DNA from: Mycolicibacterium parafortuitum
Lineage (GTDB): Bacteria; Actinomycetota; Actinomycetes; Mycobacteriales; Mycobacteriaceae
Assembly: GCF_010725485.1 (NCBI RefSeq)
Contig: NZ_AP022598.1
Span: 4,278,001-4,342,000 of the forward strand
Length of the DNA stretch: 64,000 nt
Direction of reading: 5' to 3'
A model generated the notes under the pieces. That model had not been told where the DNA came from. It saw nothing but the letters and a program-made list of their open reading frames with translations, and did not search any database. Shown one piece after another: positions 46,175 to 55,808 of this stretch. A program made the translations under genes and the position numbers. Within the stretch, counting starts at the first letter, position 1; each line of letters starts with the position of its first letter.

Positions 46175-49100
46175 GCGGGTTCGACCCAGTCGCCATCGTC
46201 GGTCGCAGTTGCGTACTGCCCGGTGCGAGCACGCCTGAGGCGCTGTTCGACGCGACCCTGGCGGGCCGCTGTCTTCTCACACCGACCCCGCGTGACCATT
46301 GGCGCGGCGTGGACCCCGCGGCGCTGCTGGCCGGCGACGAGCCGGGGCTGCGGGTGTCCTCGGCGACCGGCGGCTACGTCGAGACGTCCTTCGACCTGGC
46401 TCACTTCGCTTCGCAGATCGACGATTTCGAGCGTCTCGACCCGCTCGTATGGTGGCTGGCGCACTGCGCGCAGCAGGCGCTCGGCGGACCTGTCGCGGCG
46501 CCTCGCACCGGGCTGATCATCGGCAACCTGTCCTATCCGAGCACGATGAACTCCGCGTTCGTCGAGAGCGTGTGGACCGGCGACGGTGACGTCGATCCGC
46601 GCAACAGGTTCTGCTCGGGGCTGCCGGTGCACCTGGTCGCCGGGGCGATGGGCATGGCGGGGCCGGCGTACGCCCTCGACGCGGCGTGCGCGTCATCGCT
46701 GTACGCGATCAAGCTGGCTTGCGACGCATTGCACGACGGCACCGCCGACGTGATGGTCGCCGGCGGGGTCAACGGCTCCGACGACCTGTTCCTGCACCTC
46801 GGTTTCACCGCGCTGCAGGCGCTGAGCGTGACGGGCCGGTCCCGGCCGTTCCACGCCGACGCCGACGGACTGGTGCCGTCGGCGGGCGCCGCACTCGTCG
46901 CGTTGAAACGCCTCGAGGACGCCGAACGCTGCGGCGACCGGATCCTCGGTGTCATCACGGGTGTCGGGCTGTCCAACGACGGCAGACAGAGTGGATTCCT
47001 CGCCCCCGCGGTCGCCGGTCAGACCAGGGCGATGCTCGCGGCCCTGGAGCAGGCCGGTGTCACACCCGGGGACATCGACTACCTCGACTGCCACGCCACG
47101 GGCACGCCGCTCGGCGACGCGACGGAGTTGCGCAGCATCGCCGCCGCTTACGGTGACGTGCCGCTGAAACTCGGTGCGCTCAAAGGCAACCTCGGCCACA
47201 CCATCACGGTGTCCGGCGCGGCCAGCCTGGTGAACGTGCTCTCGGCGATGCAGGCCTCGGTGATCCCGCCTGCGCTGTGCGACAAGCCGATCGAGACACT
47301 GGCAGACAGCCCGTTCACGCTGCCGACCACCCCGACGCCCTGGGAGGGCGCGGTCAAGCGGGCCGCGGTCAGCAACTTCGGGTTCGGCGGGAACAACGCG
47401 CACCTGATCGTCGAGAGCTACTCCGGTCCAACAACCCGTCGCCGGTCGAACCGGCCCGCGCTCCCGCACGACGACATCGTGATCTGCGGGATGGGTGTGG
47501 TGACCGGCGACGCGTCCGACGCCGAGAGCTTCCGGCGCCGCGCGTTGGGCCCGCAGACCGAGGCATCGCCGTTGCAGACGGTGGAAGTCGGCCTGCGCGG
47601 CCTCGGATTTCCTCCCAAGGAGCTCCAGGGCAGCCTCACCCAGCAGACGGCGATGCTCGCCGCTGCGGCCGAGGCACTCGGAGGTGTCAGCACCGACCCG
47701 GAACGCACCGGCGTCATCGTCGGTATGGGCTGCGACGCGACGATCGCGCGGCAGCGGTTGCGCGTGCGCAACATGGCCGACGACGCGTGGTTGGCCGCGA
47801 ACCGGGAATCGGCGCCCCAATTGACCGCCGACGGCGTGATCGGGACCATGCCGAACATCCCGGCCAACCGGATCCATGCCCAGCGTGACTTCCGGGGCTT
47901 CGGGTTCACGGTCTCGGGCGAGGAACTGTCCGGCCTCGACGCGATCCGTATCGCGGTCCGGGCGCTGCGCCACCGTGAACTCGACACCGTGGTCGCCGGC
48001 GCGGTCGACATGTGCTGTGAACCCGCACATGCGCGCGCCGCCGATGCGCTCAGCCCCGATCCGGGTACCGCCCACGGCGACGCCGCGGTGGCGTTCGTGC
48101 TCAAGCGCCGATCCGACGCCGAGGCAGCCGGTGAGGAGATCATCGCGATCGTCGACGTAGACGGTGGCAACGACGAGACCCGCACCGCGGAACCGAATTT
48201 CGCGACACAGCGGTTCGGCCGGACGCACGCCGCAGCCGCCGCCGCGGAGGTGGCCGCCCGCGCCGCCGCGGTGCGCACCCGCGTCCGCGTCGACCAGAAC
48301 GGGGCACAACCCGCCCCCGGCGGCATACACAGCGCCGCACGCCTGAACTCGATCGGCGGCAGGACCGACGCGGTCACCGTGTCCGCGGCCGACGGACCTC
48401 CGGTCCCGCTGGCGGTCGGTGCGGTGCCGGTCTCCGAGCGCTATGCCGGCGAAAGCCGGGACGACCTGCTCAGCCGGATGCGTCGCGGGGAACCGGGAGG
48501 CAGCGGTCCGGTGCGCTGCGCGGTGGTCGGTGACAGCCAGGCCACTGTGGACAATCTGCGCGAGGCAGCCCTGCAGCGGCTGAGCCGCGGCGAGGTTCCG
48601 GTGCTTCCCGGTGTGTCGTTCGCCGACGCACCGGTGACGGGCGAGCTCGCGTTCACATTCACCGGGGCTGCGGCCGCCTACCCCGGTGCCGGCCGCGAAC
48701 TGCTGCTGGCGTGGCCGGAACTCGGCGATGCACTCGCCGAACGCTTCTCGGGCGTCGGGGAACTCGCCCGCGCGCTGTACGGCGCTGGTATCACGACGTT
48801 GTCCCCGCGGACCCAGCTGACGGGCTGCGCTCTGGTGTGCCAGGCGCAGGCCGAGTTCTCCCGCAACGTGCTCGGACTCGAGCCCGCCGCGGCCATCGGG
48901 CTGTCGTCGGGGGAGACGAACTCACTACTGGCGTTCGGTATCTGGCAGGACCTGGAGCCGATGCTCGACGAGATCGAGGCGTCGGGGATGTACGGCGACG
49001 AGCTGACCGGCGCGTGCAAGGTGGCGGCGCAGGCATGGGGGCTCGACGATCCGTCCGCCCCGTGGGAGAACTGGCGGATCACCGCGCCGCGGGCCGCGGT

Positions 49101-52100
49101 GGAACGGGCACTGGAGTCCGAGCCGCTTGCGTACATGACGATCGTCCAGGCCCCCGACGACTGCGTGATCGGCGGGGACCCCGCCGCGTGCCGCAGGATC
49201 ATCGACGCCATCGACGGCGCGCGGGCGATGCCGCTGGGCCTGGACATGGTGATCCACTGCGAGGCGGTCGGACCGTTCGCCGAGACGTGGCGCGCCATCC
49301 ACACCCGCGAGACCCACCCGGCTCCCGACGTGCGGTTCTACACCAACGCCGTGAACCGGGCCTACACCCCGACCCGGGAAGCCGCCGCCGAAGCGATCAC
49401 GCGACAAGCGTTGGAGCCCATCGATTTCCCGGCCACCGTGCTCCAGGCGTGGGAAGACGGTGTGCGGGTGTTCGTCGAACACGGCCCGCGGGCGATCCTG
49501 ACCGGCGCGATCCCGAAGATCCTCGGGGACCGCCCGCACGTCGCGGTCGCGCTCGACCCGCAGGAACGGCGAGGCCTGCGCGCGCTCGGCGAAACGGTGT
49601 CCAAGCTGTGGGTGCACGGCCTGCCGGTGCAGGTCGACGCCTTCGATGAGCGCATGCGGACGCTTCGCGAGCAGAACGCCCCCGCGCCGGCGACCAACGC
49701 CCGCGCACTGACACTCGCCGCGCACTGGCCCGACATCGTCGATGTCGCCGAGGCCGGGCCGGCGCCGGAGACCGTGTCCGCCGTGACACCGGAACCACCC
49801 CAGGAGAGGAACCCGGAATTGGATTCCGCCCATCTGCAGCCCATGCCCGCGGCGCCCACCGGCCTGCAACCGCTCGTCTTCGCCGACGCGGGGGCCGCGT
49901 CATCACCGGAGGCGGCGCCCATCCGTGCCACGGTGATCACCGCGCCACCGGCCGCGCCCGCTGCCGCGGCACCCGCGCCCGCCGCGGCGGTCAGTGACCG
50001 CACGACGGCCGCGTTGAATCTCGTCGCGTCGGTCAGCGAGACCCACACCGCGTTCGTCGAGCGCCAGGCGCAGGCGCACGCGTCGTTCCTTCAGGCGCGC
50101 GGCGCGTTCCTGGCCGCCGTCACCGGCGGTGCGCTGCCCGCGGGCACCGCTCCGGTCGCGGTCGCGCAGGCTCCGGTTGCCTCGGCTCCGGTCGTTGCGC
50201 CTGCGGTGATCCCGGCACCGAAGCCACGTCACGCCGAGGTGGTCAGCGCTCCGACCACACTGCGGGCTGCCCCGCCACCGCCACCGCCACCGACACCGCC
50301 GCCCGCGGCCCGGCCCGCGCCACGGCCGGAACCGGTCGCCAGGGAACCACTGTGGAACCGCGCCCAGCTCGAAACGCTTGCCGGCGGCAACATCTCGGAG
50401 GTCCTCGGACCGATCTTCGCCGAACTGGACCAGTACGAGCGGCTGGTGCGGATGCCGGAACCGCCGCTGCTGCTGGCCGACCGCGTGATGAGCATCGACG
50501 GTGAGCCGGCCACGATGGGGACGGGCCGCATCGTCACCGAAACCGACGTCGACCCCGACGCGTGGTACATGCACAACGGCCGGATGTCGCCCGGGGTGGT
50601 CATCGAGTCCGGCCAGGCCGACCTGCTGCTCGCGTCCTGGCTGGGTGCGGACTTCAGTAACCGCAGCCAGCGCGTGTACCGCCTGCTCGGATGTGACCTG
50701 ACGTTCATGGGCGGTCTACCGCAGGGCGGCGAGACGTTGCACTACGACATCCACATCGACGGGCACGCGAAAACCGGTGACACCCGGCTGTTCTTCTTCC
50801 ATTACGACTGCTACATCGGCGACCGGCTGGCGATCTCGGTGCGCAACGGCCAGGCCGGGTTCTTCTCCGACGAGGAACTCGCCAACTCCGATGGCGTGCT
50901 GTGGGACGCCGCAGACGACGCCCCGCGGGAAGGTGCCCGTCGCGACGACCCGCCGCAGGTGACGCGGAAACGGTCCTTCGACCGCACCGACATCGAGGCG
51001 TTCACGAACGGGAACTCGTTCGCCTGCTTCGGTGCCGGCTTCGAGATGGCCGCCGCGCACTCCCGCACCCCGTCGCTGCCGAAGGGCAAGCTGCGGTTGT
51101 TCGACGAGGTCGCCGAGTTCGACCCGGACGGCGGGCCGTGGGGCAGAGGGTATCTGCGCGCGAGGGCCTCGGTACCCACGGACGCGTGGTTCTACGACGG
51201 CCATTTCAAGAACGACCCGTGCATGCCGGGCACCCTGATGGCCGATGCGGCAACCCAGGCGCTGTCGTTCGCGATGGCCGCCTACGGGTTCACCATCGAC
51301 CGCGACGGGTGGCGGTTCGAACCGGTGCCCGACGAGATGGCGCGCTTCGTGTGCCGCGGCCAGGTCACCCCCGACGCCGACCACGTCCTCGACTACGAGG
51401 TGTTCGTCGAGGAGATCATCGACGGGCCGACTCCGACGATCTTCGCGTCGCTGCTGTGCAGTAGTGACGGGTTCAAGGTGTTCCATTGCCGCCGGTTCGG
51501 GATGCGTCTGGTCCCGGACTGGCCGATGCCCCCGGGTGCACCGGGTCCGGTCCGGATCCTGGAGGGCACCAAGGACGTCCGCGGTGACCAGGGGGCGCTA
51601 CTGGCGTGCGGGCGCGGTATGCCCTCGGATGCGTTCGGCGCGCTCTATGCCCCGTTCGACGGTGCGCGCCGCGCGCCACGTCTGCCGGACGAGCCGTACC
51701 ACTTCATGTCGCGCGTGCTCAGCGTCAGCAGTCCGCCCGGAGTTCCGACCAAGGACGGAGTCGTCGTCGCGGAGTACGACGTGCCCGCCGACGAGTGGTA
51801 TTTCGAGGCCGGCCGCTCTGATGCCGTGCCGCTGTCTGTGCTGATCGAGATCCTGCTGCAGCCGTGCGGCTGGTTGTCGTCGTACAACGGCTTCGCGGCG
51901 AACCGTCCCGACGATGTGGTGTTCCGCAACCTCGACGGCGGAGACGTCGTGCTGCACCGGCCCGCGCGGGTCGGCACGCTGCGCGTCACCTCCCGATTGG
52001 AGCGCTTCGCCGAGGGCGGCGGCTCGACGATCGTGTTCTTCGAGGTCGTGTGTACCCAGGCCGACGACATCGTGATGACGATGAAGACGGCGTTCGGGTT

Positions 52101-52662
52101 CTTCAGCCCCGAGGCGCTCAAGAACCAGGTCGGCTTGCGCGTCGAACCCGGTGTGCTGGAAGCACTCTCGGAGCCGGCGCCGGTGGCGCTGTCTTACCGT
52201 GACGCTCAGCTCGACGGCGCACCGTGGCTGGCCCAGGATCGCCTTCAGGTGATCGACCGGGTGAACTTCTGGCCCGGCGGTGGTCAGGCCGGCCTGGGCA
52301 GGTGCGTCGCCGAATTCGACGTCCGTCCCGAGGCGTGGTTCTTCAAGGCCCACTTCTTCCAGGACCCGGTGCAGCCCGGATCGCTCGGGCTGGAGGCCAT
52401 GCAGCAGGCGGCCCGCGCGGCGGTCCGGCTGTCCGGTCTCGCCGACGGCGCCACGGCGTTCGAACCGGTGGCCTCGGGACAGTCGTTCAGCTGGAAGTTC
52501 CGCGGACAGGTCATCCCGACCAACGGCCGCACCCGCTCGGAGATCGAAATCCAGTCGGTGACAAAGGAAGATGACTCGGTGCTGGTGGTGTTCAACGGCC
52601 GGTTCTGGGTGGACGACCTGTGCATCTACGAGACCATCGGGATGGGCGTGCGGGCGCGGTAA
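46171..52662 (+). CDS. pfaC: PfaC-type synthase: KS-CLF-AT-DH-DH
   Basis: A 2163-residue multidomain protein starting GTG 46171, overlapping the pfaA stop by four bases. KS (1-430): Cys173 (DAACASSL), His308 (DCHATGT), His343 (GHT). CLF (about 432-780): a second KS fold whose cysteine site reads FGFTVSGEEL, with no cysteine, so a chain-length factor. AT (about 826-1150): Ser912 in GLSSGE. A Pro/Ala linker (1200-1400) follows, then four hotdog units forming two FabA-like DH domains: His1468 (YMHNGRMSPG), His1678 (DGHFKNDPCMPG), a third unit without the histidine (FEAGRSDAVP), and His2061 (KAHFFQDPVQPG). The order matches myxobacterial Pfa3 but lacks its C-terminal acyltransferase. It introduces and places double bonds on ACP-bound chains. 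Confidence 0.94.
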   Translation: MSGFDPVAIVGRSCVLPGASTPEALFDATLAGRCLLTPTPRDHWRGVDPAALLAGDEPGLRVSSATGGYVETSFDLAHFASQIDDFERLDPLVWWLAHCAQQALGGPVAAPRTGLIIGNLSYPSTMNSAFVESVWTGDGDVDPRNRFCSGLPVHLVAGAMGMAGPAYALDAACASSLYAIKLACDALHDGTADVMVAGGVNGSDDLFLHLGFTALQALSVTGRSRPFHADADGLVPSAGAALVALKRLEDAERCGDRILGVITGVGLSNDGRQSGFLAPAVAGQTRAMLAALEQAGVTPGDIDYLDCHATGTPLGDATELRSIAAAYGDVPLKLGALKGNLGHTITVSGAASLVNVLSAMQASVIPPALCDKPIETLADSPFTLPTTPTPWEGAVKRAAVSNFGFGGNNAHLIVESYSGPTTRRRSNRPALPHDDIVICGMGVVTGDASDAESFRRRALGPQTEASPLQTVEVGLRGLGFPPKELQGSLTQQTAMLAAAAEALGGVSTDPERTGVIVGMGCDATIARQRLRVRNMADDAWLAANRESAPQLTADGVIGTMPNIPANRIHAQRDFRGFGFTVSGEELSGLDAIRIAVRALRHRELDTVVAGAVDMCCEPAHARAADALSPDPGTAHGDAAVAFVLKRRSDAEAAGEEIIAIVDVDGGNDETRTAEPNFATQRFGRTHAAAAAAEVAARAAAVRTRVRVDQNGAQPAPGGIHSAARLNSIGGRTDAVTVSAADGPPVPLAVGAVPVSERYAGESRDDLLSRMRRGEPGGSGPVRCAVVGDSQATVDNLREAALQRLSRGEVPVLPGVSFADAPVTGELAFTFTGAAAAYPGAGRELLLAWPELGDALAERFSGVGELARALYGAGITTLSPRTQLTGCALVCQAQAEFSRNVLGLEPAAAIGLSSGETNSLLAFGIWQDLEPMLDEIEASGMYGDELTGACKVAAQAWGLDDPSAPWENWRITAPRAAVERALESEPLAYMTIVQAPDDCVIGGDPAACRRIIDAIDGARAMPLGLDMVIHCEAVGPFAETWRAIHTRETHPAPDVRFYTNAVNRAYTPTREAAAEAITRQALEPIDFPATVLQAWEDGVRVFVEHGPRAILTGAIPKILGDRPHVAVALDPQERRGLRALGETVSKLWVHGLPVQVDAFDERMRTLREQNAPAPATNARALTLAAHWPDIVDVAEAGPAPETVSAVTPEPPQERNPELDSAHLQPMPAAPTGLQPLVFADAGAASSPEAAPIRATVITAPPAAPAAAAPAPAAAVSDRTTAALNLVASVSETHTAFVERQAQAHASFLQARGAFLAAVTGGALPAGTAPVAVAQAPVASAPVVAPAVIPAPKPRHAEVVSAPTTLRAAPPPPPPPTPPPAARPAPRPEPVAREPLWNRAQLETLAGGNISEVLGPIFAELDQYERLVRMPEPPLLLADRVMSIDGEPATMGTGRIVTETDVDPDAWYMHNGRMSPGVVIESGQADLLLASWLGADFSNRSQRVYRLLGCDLTFMGGLPQGGETLHYDIHIDGHAKTGDTRLFFFHYDCYIGDRLAISVRNGQAGFFSDEELANSDGVLWDAADDAPREGARRDDPPQVTRKRSFDRTDIEAFTNGNSFACFGAGFEMAAAHSRTPSLPKGKLRLFDEVAEFDPDGGPWGRGYLRARASVPTDAWFYDGHFKNDPCMPGTLMADAATQALSFAMAAYGFTIDRDGWRFEPVPDEMARFVCRGQVTPDADHVLDYEVFVEEIIDGPTPTIFASLLCSSDGFKVFHCRRFGMRLVPDWPMPPGAPGPVRILEGTKDVRGDQGALLACGRGMPSDAFGALYAPFDGARRAPRLPDEPYHFMSRVLSVSSPPGVPTKDGVVVAEYDVPADEWYFEAGRSDAVPLSVLIEILLQPCGWLSSYNGFAANRPDDVVFRNLDGGDVVLHRPARVGTLRVTSRLERFAEGGGSTIVFFEVVCTQADDIVMTMKTAFGFFSPEALKNQVGLRVEPGVLEALSEPAPVALSYRDAQLDGAPWLAQDRLQVIDRVNFWPGGGQAGLGRCVAEFDVRPEAWFFKAHFFQDPVQPGSLGLEAMQQAARAAVRLSGLADGATAFEPVASGQSFSWKFRGQVIPTNGRTRSEIEIQSVTKEDDSVLVVFNGRFWVDDLCIYETIGMGVRAR
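49802..49821 (+). promoter_or_regulatory. Internal Shine-Dalgarno and in-frame TTG in the PfaC linker
   Basis: AGGAGAGGA (49802-49810) sits eight bases before an in-frame TTG (49819, Leu1217), again at the junction between AT and the downstream DH domains. Use of it would yield a separate DH-DH protein. Evidence is only positional. Confidence 0.3.
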
Positions 52663-52682
52663 AGCCCGCACTCACCGCCGCG

Positions 52683-52717
52683 AAAAGCCCGGCCCCTTGG
52701 TGGGGGCCGGGCTTTTT
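52683..52717. terminator. Strong bidirectional intrinsic terminator
   Basis: Perfect 14-base stem AAAAGCCCGGCCCC / GGGGCCGGGCTTTT with a 6-base loop and a T run on both strands. It lies 20 bases after pfaC and 55 bases past the end of the convergent mmpL gene, ending both operons. Confidence 0.95.
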
Positions 52718-52771
52718 CGTGTGGGTTGAGTTCTCGAAAGTGGTTGCCGACGTGGGTCTGTTATGGATCCG

Positions 52772-55771
52772 TCAGGGCCGCAGCCGTGGCAGTGTGGCCA
52801 CTCCGCCCGTCGAGATCGGCATGGTCACGGCATCGTCGAAGTCGTCGACCCTCGGATCAGCGCTGGGCCGGTGGTCTGCCGGAGCGGCCGGAGCAGGCGT
52901 GCGCTGTTCGATGAGCGTCGTCGACCTGACGGGACGGTCGGCCACCGACGACGACAGCTCCCTGGCGGGGCGGGGACGGACCACCATCGGCCACCAGAAC
53001 CAGCGGCCGATCAGCGCCGCGATGGCCGGGGTGAGGAATGCGCGCACGATCAAGGTGTCGAACAGCAGACCGATCCCGATGGTCGTGCCCACCTGGCCGA
53101 TCACCTTCAGATCACTGAAGGCCATGGCCGCCATGGTGAAAGCGAAGACCAGTCCGGCATTGGTGACGACCTTGCCGGTGCCGCCCATCGCGCGGATGAT
53201 CCCGGTGTTGATGCCGGCGCCCAACTCCTCTTTCATCCGCGATACCAGCAACAGGTTGTAATCCGATCCGACGCCCAGCAACACGATCACCGCCATCGGC
53301 AGCACCATCCAGTGCAACTCCATGCCGAGGATGTACTGCCAGATCAGCACCGCCAACCCGAAAGAGGCGCCGAGCGACAGCGCCACCGTGCCGACGATCA
53401 CCAATGCGGCGACCAGGCCACGCGTGATCAGCAGCATGATCAGGAAGATCAGGCAGAGCGCGCTCACCGCGGCGATCAGCAGGTCGTACTTGGAGCCTTC
53501 CTGAAAGTCCTTGAAGGTCGACGCGCTGCCGCCGATGTAGATGTGCGCGCCTCGTAGCGGAGTCGTCTTGAGCGCTTCCTGGGCCGCGGCGCGGATCCGG
53601 TCGATGCTGCCGATGCCCTCCGGGGACCCGGGATCGACCTTGTGCGAGATGATGAATCGGGCGGCCTTGCCGTCGGGGGACAGGAACGAACTCATCGCCC
53701 GCTGGAAGTCCGGGTTCTGGAAGACCTCCTCCGGGAGGTAGAACGAGTCGTCGTTGTTGGCAGCGTCGAACGCCTGGCCCATCGCGGTGACATCCGCGGC
53801 GGATTCGTCCATCACGCTGAACGTGCCCTGCATGGTGCTGTGCATGGTCTGCAGCATGCTGCGCATCGACTCCATGATCTGGATGGTCCGCGGCATCTGC
53901 GCGAGCAGTTCGGGGAGCAACCTGACGAATTCGTCGAGATCGTTCTCAAGTTCGTGCAGTTTGCCTGCGAGCTTGTCGACGCCGTCGAGCGCGTCGAAGA
54001 CGCTGCGGACCGAGAAGCACAGCGGGATGTTGTAGCAGTGCGGTTCCCAGTACAGGTAGTTACGGATCGGCCGGAAGAAGTCGTCGAAATTGGCGATGTT
54101 GTCGCGCATCTCGTCCATGACGACGATCAGCTCTTTGGTCACCTCGACCGATTTGATCGTGGTGTCGGTGATCTCGCCTTGAAGCTGGTACATCCGCTTC
54201 GCCAGCTCGATCTGCCGCCCGATCATGTCGGCTTGTGTGCCCATATCGGCGACGCGGTCCTGCATGTGCCGCATCATCTGCTGCTGGCCGGCGTTCTGCA
54301 TGCTGATCAGGAACGGGATCGACGTCCGTTCGATCGGGGTACCTTCCGGCCGGGTGATGCTCTGGACCCGCGACACGCCGGGAACCTGGAAGATGGCCCG
54401 GGCGAGCTTGTGCAGCACGATGAAGTCCGCGGGATTGCGCATGTCGTGGTCGGACTCGATGATCAGGATGTCGGGCATCATGCGAGCCTGGGAGAAGTGC
54501 CGATCCGCGGCGGCGTAGCCGATGTTGGCCGGGACGTCGTCGGGGATGTAGCGGCGGTCGTCGTAGCTCGTCCGGTAGCCGGGCAGTGCCACGAGACCGA
54601 TCAGCGTGACCGCGATGGTGGCGATGAGGATCGGACCGGGCCAGCGGACGATCGCGGTGCCGACCCGCCGCCAGCGGCGGGTGGCCAATACGCGGGTGGG
54701 ATCGAACAGCGCGGCGCGCCCGCCGATGGCCAGCACCGCGGGGACCAGGGTCAGCGCCACGGCGACGGCGACCAGCATGCCGACCGCGCAGGGCAGGCCG
54801 ACGGTCTGGAAGATCGGCATCCGGGTGAAGCTCAGGCACAGCAGCGCACCGGAGATCGTCAAACCCGATCCCAGCACCACCGGCGCGACGCTGCGGTAGG
54901 TGGTGTAGAACGCGGTTTCGCGATCCTCGCCTGCGTTGCGCGCCTCCTGGTACCGGCCGAAGAAGAAGATCCCGTAGTCGGTCCCGGCGGCCATCGCGAG
55001 CGCGACCAACATGTTGATCGCGAATGTCGACAGCAGGAAGAACTCGTTGTCACCGAGGAAGGCCACGATGCCGCGGGCGGCGAACAACTCGATGCCCACC
55101 GTGATCAGCAACGCGATGACCGTGACCACCGACCGGTAGACGATCATCAGCATCACGAAGATGATCAGCGCGCCGATCAGCGTCAGCTTCAGGATGGAAC
55201 TCTCGCCGCTGTGTTGCATGTCCGCCAGCAGCGCCGCCGCGCCGGTGACGTACACCGAGACTCCGGCAGGGGGCGGCGAACGGTCGACGATCTCCCGGAC
55301 CGCCGCGACGGATTCGATACCGGCGGACGAACCCTGGTCGCCGACCAGATTGAGTTGCACGTAGACGGCCTTGCCGTCCGGGCTCTGCGCTCCCGCGGCC
55401 GTGAGGCGGTCTCCCCACAAGTCCTGCACGTTCTCGATGTGCGCGGGATCCTTCTCCAGTTCGGCGACCAGACCCTCGTAGTACCGGCGCGCATCGTCGC
55501 CGAGCGGCTCCTGACCTTCGAGCACGATCATCGCGGTGCTGTCGGAACTGGACTCCTGGAACAGCCGGCCCATCTGCGACATCGCCTGGACCGACGGGGC
55601 GTCCTTGGAACTCATCGGCACCGATTGCTCGCGCCCCACGGTCTCCAGGGACGGCACCGCAAAGGTGACCAGGAGCGTCAGCCCCACCCACCCCAGGACG
55701 ATCAGCGGCGCGAGCCCGCGGATGGCCCGCGCCACCAGCGGTCGTCCCCGGTGCAGTTGATGGTTGCTCAC
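52772..55771 (-). CDS. MmpL-family RND lipid transporter (second mmpL)
   Basis: A 999-residue RND-type transporter with 12 predicted helices: one N-terminal, a porter-like domain, then helices 2-6, and the same again. Proton-relay residues are in [18 protein letters not shown] (TM4 region) and [17 protein letters not shown] (TM10 region). The second external domain holds a long helical hairpin (about residues 460-680, [14 protein letters not shown]), as in MmpL4/5-type proteins. The C-terminal tail of about 75 residues is disordered and charged. It follows the other mmpL by 37 bases. The N-terminus [17 protein letters not shown] is nearly the same in both MmpLs. Confidence 0.95.
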   Translation of the reverse strand: MSNHQLHRGRPLVARAIRGLAPLIVLGWVGLTLLVTFAVPSLETVGREQSVPMSSKDAPSVQAMSQMGRLFQESSSDSTAMIVLEGQEPLGDDARRYYEGLVAELEKDPAHIENVQDLWGDRLTAAGAQSPDGKAVYVQLNLVGDQGSSAGIESVAAVREIVDRSPPPAGVSVYVTGAAALLADMQHSGESSILKLTLIGALIIFVMLMIVYRSVVTVIALLITVGIELFAARGIVAFLGDNEFFLLSTFAINMLVALAMAAGTDYGIFFFGRYQEARNAGEDRETAFYTTYRSVAPVVLGSGLTISGALLCLSFTRMPIFQTVGLPCAVGMLVAVAVALTLVPAVLAIGGRAALFDPTRVLATRRWRRVGTAIVRWPGPILIATIAVTLIGLVALPGYRTSYDDRRYIPDDVPANIGYAAADRHFSQARMMPDILIIESDHDMRNPADFIVLHKLARAIFQVPGVSRVQSITRPEGTPIERTSIPFLISMQNAGQQQMMRHMQDRVADMGTQADMIGRQIELAKRMYQLQGEITDTTIKSVEVTKELIVVMDEMRDNIANFDDFFRPIRNYLYWEPHCYNIPLCFSVRSVFDALDGVDKLAGKLHELENDLDEFVRLLPELLAQMPRTIQIMESMRSMLQTMHSTMQGTFSVMDESAADVTAMGQAFDAANNDDSFYLPEEVFQNPDFQRAMSSFLSPDGKAARFIISHKVDPGSPEGIGSIDRIRAAAQEALKTTPLRGAHIYIGGSASTFKDFQEGSKYDLLIAAVSALCLIFLIMLLITRGLVAALVIVGTVALSLGASFGLAVLIWQYILGMELHWMVLPMAVIVLLGVGSDYNLLLVSRMKEELGAGINTGIIRAMGGTGKVVTNAGLVFAFTMAAMAFSDLKVIGQVGTTIGIGLLFDTLIVRAFLTPAIAALIGRWFWWPMVVRPRPARELSSSVADRPVRSTTLIEQRTPAPAAPADHRPSADPRVDDFDDAVTMPISTGGVATLPRLRP

Positions 55772-55808
55772 GGCGCACTCACCACGTGTGAGGGTTGTTC
55801 GAGTCGCG

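Noticed and set aside
37686..52662. Trehalose polyphleate (phleic acid) locus
   Set aside because: That locus uses a different type I Pks with FadD and a single MmpL10. The PfaD/CLF/DH-DH set here is a different system.
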